Notes: generated by a model from the letters alone, not told the origin. A stretch of 64,000 nucleotides of DNA from Sulfurovum sp. (GCA_027082955.1 JALWTA010000030.1:1-64000); one strand, 5' to 3'; counted from the stretch's first letter, positions 25,076 to 33,892 are shown. Numbers and translations are program-made.

Positions 25076-25462
25076 ATGGAACTTATGAAGCTTGAAATCG
25101 TCACACCAAACGGCGTGATCTTCGACAATGATGTACGCCAAGTAACCCTTCCGGGGTCGGAAGGTGAATTTGGTGTCCTGCCTAGACACGCAACGCTGGT
25201 CTCTTTGCTAGATGCCGGTGTGATTGAGATTGTCAAAGCAGATGGAAAAGAAGTTGCTGTCGCTATCAATTCCGGTTATGTAAAGGTAGAGGAAGATAAG
25301 ACAAGCTGTATTGTTGACGGTGCAGTGGCACTTTCCGGAGAAGAGACTGATCTTGCAAAAGCGATCAGCGAAGCAAAAGAACTGCTGAAAAAGGCAGAGT
25401 CATCAAGTACAGTCATTGCTGCAGCGGTCAGCAAAGTAGAACATATAGGGAAATCTCTCTAA
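25076..25462 (+). CDS. atpC: ATP synthase F1 epsilon subunit
   Basis: LEIVTPNGVIFDNDVRQVTLPGSEGEFGVLPRHATLVS. Confidence 0.96.
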   Translation: MELMKLEIVTPNGVIFDNDVRQVTLPGSEGEFGVLPRHATLVSLLDAGVIEIVKADGKEVAVAINSGYVKVEEDKTSCIVDGAVALSGEETDLAKAISEAKELLKKAESSSTVIAAAVSKVEHIGKSL

Positions 25463-25463
25463 A

Positions 25464-26036
25464 TTGAGTGCACTTCTCAATTATTTCATGGACAGCAGTG
25501 CGATCACGATCTTCGTGCTGCTTGTGCTTTCTGTTTACTTTATAGCGACATTTTGGATCTTTTTGGATCGCTATACATTGCTACGCTCGCGTATCCGTTC
25601 AGAGATACATTCACTCAAAGCACTCTACACAGGTCAGTCAAAATCAGTCTCAAGCCGATCACTTATTTTTACTTACCTCTCACGGGTGAATACTCCCAAT
25701 AAAGCCATACTTGAAGCAGCTGTGTCAGATGCGATACGGGTATCGACCAAAGGATTGACTTGGCTTTCAATTATGGCATCAACCTCGCCATTTATAGGGC
25801 TTTTTGGTACCGTTGTCGGTATTTTGGAGACTTTTTCAAAACTGGGCACACATGCTTCTGCCTCTTTGAACGTTGTGGCACCGGCTATCTCCGAAGCACT
25901 TATTGCAACAGCAGCAGGTATCGCTGTAGCCGTATTTGCCTATAGTTTCCATCTGGTACTGAAACGTAAAGCCTATGAACTCTCTTCGCTGCTGACATCA
26001 CAGTCTGAGGTGATACTCTCACAGACGGAGGCATAG
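25464..26036 (+). CDS. tolQ: TolQ/ExbB-family proton channel protein
   Basis: MotA/TolQ/ExbB core: ASTSPFIGLFGTVVGILETFSKLG...ISEALIATAAGIAVAVFAY. Confidence 0.9.
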   Translation: MSALLNYFMDSSAITIFVLLVLSVYFIATFWIFLDRYTLLRSRIRSEIHSLKALYTGQSKSVSSRSLIFTYLSRVNTPNKAILEAAVSDAIRVSTKGLTWLSIMASTSPFIGLFGTVVGILETFSKLGTHASASLNVVAPAISEALIATAAGIAVAVFAYSFHLVLKRKAYELSSLLTSQSEVILSQTEA

Positions 26037-26037
26037 G

Positions 26038-26424
26038 ATGTTCTCCTGGGATGATGATCCGGATTTGAACATTACACCGCTGGTTGACGTCATGCTTGTT
26101 TTGATGGCAATTTTGATGGTGACTGCACCAACCATCACTTTTCAAGAACAGATCGATCTTCCTCAAGGCTCCAAAACGGTGCATGTGACAAAGCCGCAGA
26201 CACTGACGATACGTATGGACAGAAAGCGCAAGATATATTTGAACAAAGATGTTTACAGTTTAAAAACCTTTGCGGATGATTTTGTGAACAAAGCATTGGG
26301 GATGGACAAACACAAAGAGGTTTACATTCGTGCCGACGAACATCTTAGTTACAAGGATGTGATGTACCTTCTTAAAAGTGTCAAGGCAGCCGGCTTTCAA
26401 AAGGTATCCCTTATTACGCAATGA
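26038..26424 (+). CDS. tolR: TolR/ExbD-family protein
   Basis: DLNITPLVDVMLVLMAILMVTAPTI. Confidence 0.9.
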   Translation: MFSWDDDPDLNITPLVDVMLVLMAILMVTAPTITFQEQIDLPQGSKTVHVTKPQTLTIRMDRKRKIYLNKDVYSLKTFADDFVNKALGMDKHKEVYIRADEHLSYKDVMYLLKSVKAAGFQKVSLITQ

Positions 26425-27200
26425 AACAGTTGATTTTGAGGTTCGTTTGGGGCATTGTCGCTGTTGGGATATATCTCACACTGCTTGGATTGCTGATCGT
26501 CTATTTCAATCATCATACTCAAATGCCTGCAAAACATTATGTGAAGGAGGATACACATCGTATTCAGGTGGCGATCTCTCCGGCAGTACAGCAATCTTCT
26601 CCTGTGAAAAAGAAAAAAACAGAGCCAAAGAAAGAAAGACATAAAGCTGCTTCAAAGAGGGTAGATCACAAAAAGAAATCAAAGAAGATTGTAAAAGAGA
26701 AGATCACTAAAAAGCATAAGCTCAAACGGGATAGAAATATCACAAAACCAAGAAAAACCTCTAAAGATCTTTTTGCCCATGTAAAAGCAAAACGCAAAAA
26801 ACCATTGATTCAAATAACAGATAAACCTGTAAAAATGAAGTCTGGCAAACATCTTTTTGATATGGTCGATGCCAAACCTGTCAAACATACAAGAAGCGGT
26901 ACTTCACGTAAGCATCAAAAGGCGATGGACACAGGCATTAAAAATGCCTACTTGGCAAAAGTGCAGGAGATGCTTGAAGATTGGCCGGCACAGAGTGACT
27001 TTGCTGGAGAAGAAGTCAAGGTCTATTTGAAAATAGATCCTACGGGTCATTTTGAGTTTGAATTGAAACAGCGGTCAGAAAATCCGGAATTTAACAGGGC
27101 GTTGACTGCCTACTTGAAACAACTTCAGACATTTGGTTTTGGTCCCCATAAGGGGCGTAGAACCTACCTTTTCGAAGCTGATTTTGTTGCCAAAGAGTGA
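26421..27200 (+). CDS. tolA: TolA/TonB-like energy transducer
   Basis: N-terminal TM, Lys-rich linker, TonB-C-like end; position after tolR. Confidence 0.75.
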   Translation: MKQLILRFVWGIVAVGIYLTLLGLLIVYFNHHTQMPAKHYVKEDTHRIQVAISPAVQQSSPVKKKKTEPKKERHKAASKRVDHKKKSKKIVKEKITKKHKLKRDRNITKPRKTSKDLFAHVKAKRKKPLIQITDKPVKMKSGKHLFDMVDAKPVKHTRSGTSRKHQKAMDTGIKNAYLAKVQEMLEDWPAQSDFAGEEVKVYLKIDPTGHFEFELKQRSENPEFNRALTAYLKQLQTFGFGPHKGRRTYLFEADFVAKE

Positions 27201-28006
27201 GTGGGCAGGTAGAACATAGCAGACATATATCCAACAACAGAACGGCTATCACCGGTACTCTTTGCGCTCGTTGTATAATCTAACAGCATAGATGTCAGAC
27301 CAATGTGTTTTGCAGCAAGGATAAGTGCTTTGATACCTGTGATGCCACATGCTTCACAGGAAGCAAGCTGTACAATGTCTAGGTTCTGGACTGCCAAAAG
27401 ACAGTGTTTGTCAAGCATATGTGCTTTTTGTTTTGTATAGAAGTGGCTGAGATCTGAACTGACAATTAGCCTGTTGTCCGGATTTTGCAATATGGCAACC
27501 ATCAGGTTGGCAAGTGTATCCGCACCGATATCACCATAAATAAGTTCTATGACTGGTGTGTGGGGGAAATAGTGCTGTATGAAGGGCATCTGCACTTCTG
27601 TGGAGTGCTCTTTTTGGTGTACCTTTGGTACAAATCCGATGGGGAAGCGTTTTGCCAGCGCAAAAAGATAGGCACTGTCGATGTCAAGATTGCCGCAGGG
27701 CGTTTGGTACTGTTCAAAAAAACTGCCACTGATCCCTTTATAGTAAATATGATGGCTCGGTCCGATTACTATGATTCGTTTTGGAGAAGTGTGTTGCAGA
27801 AAACGGTATGCAAAGTTGGCAGTATATCCGCTGTACATATAGCCTGCATGCGGGACAATGATAGCTTGTGGATGGATGGCACGTATGGCTTCAGGAATGG
27901 AGTGCGTGTTGAATTCTCGATTGAATGCAGCGATGCGCTGCCGTATTTCAGTACATCTTTTTGCGTAGAAGGTACCGGCGACAGCCATCTTCCGTATATG
28001 TTCCAT
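27164..28006 (-). CDS. MEMO1-family protein (AmmeMemoRadiSam system protein B)
   Basis: VAGTFYAKRCTEIRQRI...IVPHAGYMYSGYTANFAYRFL...VIGPSHHIYYKGIS...SSDLSHFYTKQ. Confidence 0.92.
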   Translation of the reverse strand: MEHIRKMAVAGTFYAKRCTEIRQRIAAFNREFNTHSIPEAIRAIHPQAIIVPHAGYMYSGYTANFAYRFLQHTSPKRIIVIGPSHHIYYKGISGSFFEQYQTPCGNLDIDSAYLFALAKRFPIGFVPKVHQKEHSTEVQMPFIQHYFPHTPVIELIYGDIGADTLANLMVAILQNPDNRLIVSSDLSHFYTKQKAHMLDKHCLLAVQNLDIVQLASCEACGITGIKALILAAKHIGLTSMLLDYTTSAKSTGDSRSVVGYMSAMFYLPTHSLATKSASKR

Positions 28007-28058
28007 GCGACGCTCCCTCTGCTCTCTTTTATGACATCACAAACAATATAACTTTTTA

Positions 28059-28326
28059 CCCAAATCTCGAAATAGAAATTCATGACTTTGCATCATCATC
28101 GCATTCACGGACTTCGCATAATGTTACTCGGACGTCTGTTATACCTTAGGTATAAATGCAGCGTCGTACGGAGCTATAAAAGCAAAGCAGTTTGCTTTTA
28201 TTTTACGCTTCTCCCTTACGGGTGCGACTCATGGAGCGAAGCGGAATCCACACTTGCACAATTTTCTGCAAACCCCGTAAATACGAGCATAACACAAATT
28301 CAAAGAATCCTATTTCTAGATTTGGG
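28059..28326. repeat. Putative MITE-like / inverted-repeat-bounded intergenic element (268 bp)
   Basis: Ends CCCAAATCTCGAAATAGAAATT and reverse complement CCCAAATCTAGAAATAGGATTC; internal perfect hairpins 28139-28155 and 28177-28200. Confidence 0.55.
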
Positions 28327-28459
28327 TTTTATCACAATTGTACCACAATTTAAAGATATACTATAATTTGAGATGGGTATGAGAAGTGCCCTTATGTTTT
28401 AGGAGTGTTGGCAAGGATAGAGGGAATTCCAATACATTCATGAAGGTTTCAACTCCCCC

Positions 28460-29740
28460 TTGTTACAATCTGCGTATATAAATTTCAAAGGACTTCATTT
28501 GCGATATTTGTTACTGTTTCTTTTTACGATGCATCTGTTCGCTGTTGATGCGACTCTGACCATAGAAAAAGATGTGGAACAGCGTGCACACATCGCAGTT
28601 GTGGACGGGTCGTCATTTCCCAATGAAAAGGTTTTTAAGATATTTTTGTCCGATTTGAAAATATCGGGGCATTTCCTTCCCAATGCGGAATATCGTCAGG
28701 GAGATTTCGAAGGAGGGGTAACAGACCCTGCACTGAAAGCGCAGGAGTACGTGCTCAAATACCGTTTTTCCGAGACATCAGGCAGCAGCCTGACAGTGAG
28801 ACTGCTACAGGCATCTGACGGCAAGATGATGTTTAAAAAACGGTATGCTATAGCATCGACACGAAAGATGCCTTTCTTGGTACATAAAGCGGTTTCAGAT
28901 GTTAACGATGTGCTCCGTTACTCTGATATCGGATGGATCAACCGCTATGTGGTTTTTGCACGATATACTGCTGCACGACGCAGCGAGATCGTACTGGCAG
29001 ACTATACATTCACTTACCAAAAAGCAATTATACGCGGTGGATTGAACCTCTTCCCCAAATGGGCAGACAGTAGTCAGCAGGCATTCTATTATACCTCCTA
29101 TCACGAAACGGTACCGACGCTCTACAAGCTTAACATTTATACTGGTGAGCGTACCAAAATAGCGGCTTCTGAGGGAATGATGGTCTGTTCTGATGTAAGC
29201 AAGGATGGGAAGCGTCTGCTGTTGACCATGGCACCTGACGGACAGCCGGATATTTATGAACTGAATCTGGCTACAGGGAAAAAAAGGAGAGTGACTTTCT
29301 TCAACGGCATAGACGTTGGAGGAAAATATCTTGGTAATGAACAGCAGATAGTATTTGTTTCCAATCGTCTCGGGTATGCCAATATATTTAAAAAGTCCCT
29401 CAGTGGAAGTGCTGTTTCTCAAGCAGTCTATCATGGCAGGAACAACAATGCTGTAGATGCATCTGGAAACAAGATCGTCTATGCCAGCCGTGAAAGCAGC
29501 AGTGCTTTTGGAAACAATACTTTCAATCTCTACCTGACATCGTCTACACGTACTGACAGCAGACCATTGACCACGACCGGCAGTAATCAGTACCCCCGTT
29601 TTTCAGGGGATGGTGCAGTGGTACTTTATATCAAGCGTACTGAGGGAGGGCTCTATGCAGGCTATATTAACCTGCAGAGCAAACAGAGTGTGCTCTTTCC
29701 TGTGATGGGTAGAGGACTTCAGTCGATAGACTGGCAATAA
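28460..29740 (+). CDS. tolB: Tol-Pal system beta-propeller protein TolB (start uncertain; TTG near 28499 possible)
   Basis: Beta-propeller repeats (PKWADSSQQAFYYTSY, VSKDGKRLLLTMAPDGQPDIYELNLATGKKRRVTFFNGIDVGGKY); adjacent to pal. Confidence 0.88.
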   Translation: MLQSAYINFKGLHLRYLLLFLFTMHLFAVDATLTIEKDVEQRAHIAVVDGSSFPNEKVFKIFLSDLKISGHFLPNAEYRQGDFEGGVTDPALKAQEYVLKYRFSETSGSSLTVRLLQASDGKMMFKKRYAIASTRKMPFLVHKAVSDVNDVLRYSDIGWINRYVVFARYTAARRSEIVLADYTFTYQKAIIRGGLNLFPKWADSSQQAFYYTSYHETVPTLYKLNIYTGERTKIAASEGMMVCSDVSKDGKRLLLTMAPDGQPDIYELNLATGKKRRVTFFNGIDVGGKYLGNEQQIVFVSNRLGYANIFKKSLSGSAVSQAVYHGRNNNAVDASGNKIVYASRESSSAFGNNTFNLYLTSSTRTDSRPLTTTGSNQYPRFSGDGAVVLYIKRTEGGLYAGYINLQSKQSVLFPVMGRGLQSIDWQ

Positions 29741-29763
29741 CTATTTTAAACTAAGGATATATG

Positions 29764-30279
29764 ATGAAACATACTTTACTATTTACAATTACAGCAACAG
29801 CGTTACTTTTACTTAGCGGATGCGGGCAACCGGCACCCGGAGGACTGAGCGGCGGGAGCAAGACCGGCAATGCGTTCAATGCCGATACGGTCAATATAGA
29901 TGAGAACCGTTACGGTGGCAGCGGGCTTGCCAATGCCAACAGCAGCAGTGATGGATTTCAGAGTGTCTATTTCGGATTTGACCAGTACACGATCGCTTCG
30001 GATATGCAGGGACGTATGGCAAACAATGTTGCTGTTGCGCAGCGTGCAGGAAGAAAGATCAAGATCGAAGGTAACTGTGATGAGTTTGGAAGTGACGAAT
30101 ACAACTATGCGCTTGGTTTAAAGCGTGCCAAAGCTGTTAAAGATGCCCTTGCAATGCAAGGAGTCCCCGCGTCTAATATGGTTATGGTCAGTTACGGTGA
30201 GAGTAATCCTGCATGTACGGAAGCAACAGATGCCTGCTATGCGCAGAACAGACGTGTTGACCTTCGCTTGGCGAAATAG
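29764..30279 (+). CDS. pal: Peptidoglycan-associated lipoprotein
   Basis: Lipobox LLSGCG; OmpA-C KIEGNCDEFGSDEYNYALGLKRAKAVKDAL. Confidence 0.95.
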   Translation: MKHTLLFTITATALLLLSGCGQPAPGGLSGGSKTGNAFNADTVNIDENRYGGSGLANANSSSDGFQSVYFGFDQYTIASDMQGRMANNVAVAQRAGRKIKIEGNCDEFGSDEYNYALGLKRAKAVKDALAMQGVPASNMVMVSYGESNPACTEATDACYAQNRRVDLRLAK

Positions 30280-30292
30280 AGGATAGCCAATA

Positions 30293-31024
30293 ATGCTTCA
30301 AAGAGTCCTTTTCTCGGTACTGATAGTAACCATTGGTGCCCATGCGTTCGGAGATGACCTTGCACAGGCAAACCGTAACCGCATTATGCAACTGCAGCAA
30401 AAGATCGCGCAGCAGAAAGAGCGGATAGACGGCTTGACCTCTCTGATAGAGGGAATGAGTGCATCGCTTGCCAAAATGCAGGACAGTAACCCTAAAGTGA
30501 TGCAGATGGAAGAGAAGATACAGGCGCTTGAAGCTAAAGTAACGGCACTGGAAAATGAGAAGAAGCAAAGAGATAAACTTGTCCAACGCAGTGCAGTGAA
30601 GCAAAATCATCAAACAACAGCAGCCGGTCATAGTAGGACTGATGTTTCACTGAAAACAAAAGCCCCCTCAAAGCTCTATAGCGAAGGGGTACGGATGTTT
30701 GTCAAAAAACAGTATAACGAAGCGGCAAAACGCTTTACGGTCTGTGCAAAGAAGGGGTACAAACCGGCAGCATCGAACTACTATCTCGGTGAGATCGCCT
30801 ACTATACCAAGCAGTATGATGATGCGATTTTCTACTACAAAAAAAGTGCGGGGCTGTATGACAAGGCAGGATACATGGATGTACTGCTGCTGCATACAGC
30901 GATCTCTTTGGAGAGAACGGGCAAAAAGGTGCAGGCAAAAGCCTTTTATGAGAATGTTGCAGAGAGTTACCCGGGCAAAAAAGCAGCTGCTATTGCCAAA
31001 AGGAAATTAAGAAAGCTGAAGTGA
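30293..31024 (+). CDS. Tol-Pal system protein YbgF/CpoB-like (coiled coil + TPR)
   Basis: N-terminal coiled coil, C-terminal TPR with YSEGVRMFVKKQYNEAAKRF; follows pal. Confidence 0.85.
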   Translation: MLQRVLFSVLIVTIGAHAFGDDLAQANRNRIMQLQQKIAQQKERIDGLTSLIEGMSASLAKMQDSNPKVMQMEEKIQALEAKVTALENEKKQRDKLVQRSAVKQNHQTTAAGHSRTDVSLKTKAPSKLYSEGVRMFVKKQYNEAAKRFTVCAKKGYKPAASNYYLGEIAYYTKQYDDAIFYYKKSAGLYDKAGYMDVLLLHTAISLERTGKKVQAKAFYENVAESYPGKKAAAIAKRKLRKLK

Positions 31025-31617
31025 TGCGCTTATCCCTGCTTTTGCTCCTCTTTTTTTGGACATTCAGCCTGAATGCCCAGACCCAATATGATCCCGATGC
31101 TCCGTTAGTTCCACTCAAACGTGAACTTGTTCCCCTTGGCAAAACACTTTTTCAGGTGATTGATTTAAAAACCGGGCACAGCCGTACGGTTGACCTGACA
31201 GGGAAGGATTTTGTGCTTGTATCTGTCCGTGAACCGAGAAGTGACGGACGTTTTTATGCTGTGGACAGGGACGGTACTGTATGGCTTAGCGGAGCGGTTG
31301 CTTCCGGAGCACCGCAGTTTCGCAGCCCTTCAGGTGTCTTTCATGTGCTGGAAAAGCAGCGCTACCATATGTCCAACCGCTACCCAGATGAGAGCGGCGT
31401 GAACAATATGGACTATATGATGAAATTTACCAGATGGGGGCATGCACTGCATAAGGGAAGTACCGACTGGATGTCACACGGGTGCATCCATGTTGACCCC
31501 AATCAGGTCGCGACACTCTTTCGCTGGGTACGTTTAGGGATGCCGGTAGTCATTACACGGCACAGCTATATGCCGTTTGCCAGACCCGATCTGAGACGAA
31601 TTTATCTGCATCGATAA
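31024..31617 (+). CDS. L,D-transpeptidase (YkuD domain)
   Basis: MKFTRWGHALHKGSTDWMSHGCIHVDPNQV: HxxxSHGCIH-type catalytic motif; signal peptide. Confidence 0.82.
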   Translation: MRLSLLLLLFFWTFSLNAQTQYDPDAPLVPLKRELVPLGKTLFQVIDLKTGHSRTVDLTGKDFVLVSVREPRSDGRFYAVDRDGTVWLSGAVASGAPQFRSPSGVFHVLEKQRYHMSNRYPDESGVNNMDYMMKFTRWGHALHKGSTDWMSHGCIHVDPNQVATLFRWVRLGMPVVITRHSYMPFARPDLRRIYLHR

Positions 31618-31682
31618 AAAGTGTTGATTTTTATGTTTTCTTTTTGCTAAGATATGACAAATTAGCATAAAAAGGAAAGAGT

Positions 31683-32426
31683 ATGGAAACGCCTCAAGTA
31701 AGCAGTGAGAAACTGGATGAACTTGCAGAAAAGGTGGTCAATGTAAATGATAACCTTACCAATGTGGAAGGTAAAATTTTGTTGGGTGTGCTAAAAAGTG
31801 CGACCAAGAACGATGAGAAGATAGGTGATATGGATGTTAGGGTACTTGAGATGCTGACTTCACAAGTTTTGTACAGGTTTGACAGGTTGGCAGAGAGAAT
31901 GGAGGCACTTGAGGCACAGCAGGAAGATATATTGCATCGTATAGATCGTATCGGTAAGCGTTTGCAATCACATACAACCGATATTGAAAACAATGATATT
32001 GATGTGGAAGAGATCGCCGAGCATGTCGCCTCTCTCGCAAAAAACGGCATCAACCACATCACCAAAGAAGAGGCACAAAAGCAGCTCAAGCTCAAAACCC
32101 AGCTCGCCAAAGAGAGCATCGACATGGCAGACCCGCAGGCAATCCAGTTCGCAAGCCCGCAGGTCAAAGCCGTCTATGATGCACTGATGCCGGAGATCAG
32201 GAAGGAGCTTGATAAGATGAATGATGAGTTGTTTAAAGGGCTCAATGATCTCGGTGGGGCGGTTGCTGATCTTACTGGTACAGCAGGAGGAAGGATAAGT
32301 AATGACATTGGTATCGTAGCACGTCGCATAGATGCCCATGTTGCAAATCTTCAATCAAGTTTGAGCAGTATAGATAGCAAAATTCGGGATATTCGAAGTG
32401 CTCGGGGTGGAGTTTACAGAAACTAA
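31683..32426 (+). CDS. Hypothetical coiled-coil protein, 247 aa
   Basis: Open frame with heptad-rich charged sequence; no family recognised. Confidence 0.6.
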   Translation: METPQVSSEKLDELAEKVVNVNDNLTNVEGKILLGVLKSATKNDEKIGDMDVRVLEMLTSQVLYRFDRLAERMEALEAQQEDILHRIDRIGKRLQSHTTDIENNDIDVEEIAEHVASLAKNGINHITKEEAQKQLKLKTQLAKESIDMADPQAIQFASPQVKAVYDALMPEIRKELDKMNDELFKGLNDLGGAVADLTGTAGGRISNDIGIVARRIDAHVANLQSSLSSIDSKIRDIRSARGGVYRN

Positions 32427-32438
32427 AAGAGGGCTGTT

Positions 32439-32972
32439 ATGAGAAAAATACACAATGAAAGTTTTGGCAAAAGACAAACAGGCAAGTGGGAAGCATCCAA
32501 CCAAAACCCCCTCCCCAAATCCCCCGCCGAGGAGGTCTCGGAGCATATCGTCGTCCCCGACGTGACCACCGAAGGGTCGTTGACGGTGATGGCTGCCATC
32601 CCGCCGTACTTTCTTGAGCATGCCGGGCGCGACCTTGAGTCCATCACCGAGGCAGAGACCCGGAAATACCTCAACAACGACCTGAGCATGCGGCGCTTTG
32701 CCGTGGGAAAGCTCGGTGAGCACAACCTCCGCAACAAGTGGGAGCACAGAGACCTCCACGCCACCTTCAAGAAAAAGGGCGTCGCCTCCCCCGGACTCTT
32801 CCTTGCCCAGACGCTCGAAAGCGACGCAAGCCGCCTGCTGACCACCGATGAGCTGACCAACAACGCTGTCAAGGCGGACAACTATCAGTTCTTTTTGAGG
32901 AACGCTTCTTGTTCCACATCTCCTGATGTGGAACGTAAATGTACAGAGGTGGCTGCAGGATTTTATGTATAG
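32439..32972 (+). CDS. Hypothetical protein, 177 aa; GC-rich body with REP-encoded C-terminus, possibly truncated
   Basis: Open frame; body (about 32505-32885) visibly GC-richer than flanks; C-terminus CSTSPDVER is encoded by the 24-bp palindrome. Confidence 0.5.
   Translation: MRKIHNESFGKRQTGKWEASNQNPLPKSPAEEVSEHIVVPDVTTEGSLTVMAAIPPYFLEHAGRDLESITEAETRKYLNNDLSMRRFAVGKLGEHNLRNKWEHRDLHATFKKKGVASPGLFLAQTLESDASRLLTTDELTNNAVKADNYQFFLRNASCSTSPDVERKCTEVAAGFYV
32911..32934 (+). repeat. REP palindrome family B, copy a: GTTCCACATCTCCTGATGTGGAAC
   Basis: 10-bp perfect arms, 4-nt loop; preceded by CTT. Confidence 0.92.
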
Positions 32973-33106
32973 TAAGAAAGTATGCGAAACAACGATAGAA
33001 AGTTTCTTCCGCAAATCAAGCAACGGTCAAATTTTTTGTTTGCATAGAAAACGATAATAGTTGTTGTTAGGTTGGCACTGGGCGAATAGGGGGAAGATGG
33101 GACGAA

Positions 33107-33135
33107 GGGGGGGAAGGAAAGTGGAACTTTCCCCC
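33107..33135. repeat. Bulged G/C-run hairpin next to REP copy b
   Basis: GGGGGGGAAGGAAAGT-GGA-ACTTTCCCCC. Confidence 0.55.
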
Positions 33136-33148
33136 ATATTCCGTGTTT

Positions 33149-33172
33149 GTTCCACATCTCCCGATGTGGAAC
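33149..33172 (+). repeat. REP palindrome family B, copy b: GTTCCACATCTCCCGATGTGGAAC
   Basis: 10-bp perfect arms. Confidence 0.92.
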
Positions 33173-33235
33173 ACGCGCGAAATGGAATATTGGATTTTGA
33201 TTATGGAGATAGATTAGATTTTCTATGCCTAAGGC

Positions 33236-33259
33236 GTTCCACATCGGGAGATGTGGAAC
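33236..33259 (-). repeat. REP palindrome family B, copy c (inverted): GTTCCACATCGGGAGATGTGGAAC
   Basis: Reverse complement of copy b; followed by AAG. Confidence 0.92.
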
Positions 33260-33304
33260 AAGGTTTAGAAAAAACTTGCAATATGAAGAACAGTAAAATA
33301 GCAG

Positions 33305-33838
33305 ATGGGAAGAAGCAGATATAAGATATATGAACCTACATATCCTCACTTTGTGACATGTACAGTATTGCACTGGCTACCGATATTTACAAGAAAAGAG
33401 AGTGTGGGGATTATATTGTCCTGTTTACAGTTTCTTCAAAAAAATGCCAATCTAAAACTTTATGCCTATGTTATTCTTGAAAACCACTTACATATGATTG
33501 TTCAAAGTGATGATTTGGTAAAAACGATGAAATCGTTTAAACAGTATACGGCAAAAGAGCTATTGGTGCTTCTTAAGAAAGAGAATGCAAAAACCATTTT
33601 GGAACAACTTCATTTTTATAAGAAAGCGCATAGAAAAGCGTCAAACTATCAAGTATGGGAAGAAGGATACCAGCCTAAATTGATTCGGACAGAGAGTATG
33701 ATGATTGGCAAAATAAAATATATTCATGAAAATCCTGTTAAACGCGGTTATGTTGATGAGGCGAAACACTGGAGATATAGCTCTGCCAGAAACTATGAAG
33801 GCATGGAAGGGTTGATCGAAGTTGAGAAGTTTTGGTGA
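33305..33838 (+). CDS. REP-associated tyrosine transposase (RAYT / Y1 transposase, IS200-like)
   Basis: HUH motif in ENHLHMIVQS; Y1 region KIKYIHENPVKRGYVDEAKHWRYSSARNY typical of RAYTs; flanked by REP palindromes. Confidence 0.92.
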   Translation: MGRSRYKIYEPTYPHFVTCTVLHWLPIFTRKESVGIILSCLQFLQKNANLKLYAYVILENHLHMIVQSDDLVKTMKSFKQYTAKELLVLLKKENAKTILEQLHFYKKAHRKASNYQVWEEGYQPKLIRTESMMIGKIKYIHENPVKRGYVDEAKHWRYSSARNYEGMEGLIEVEKFW

Positions 33839-33857
33839 ATCAATGAGGTAAATAGGT

Positions 33858-33881
33858 GTTCCACATCGGGAGATGTGGAAC
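33858..33881 (-). repeat. REP palindrome family B, copy d (inverted): GTTCCACATCGGGAGATGTGGAAC
   Basis: Identical to copy c, including following AAGG. Confidence 0.92.
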
Positions 33882-33892
33882 AAGGGTAAAAA

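Noticed and set aside
33061-33324. 87-aa ORF upstream of the RAYT, plus the 136-aa minus ORF at 32963-33373
   Set aside because: Both are read through two REP palindromes (…CSTSPDVEHA…RRSTSGDVEQG…). The reading frames are by-products of the repeats; no independent coding evidence.
32905-33890. CRISPR array
   Set aside because: The repeats are palindromes at irregular distances and mixed orientation, with a gene between them; no regular 30-40 bp spacers and no cas genes in the window.
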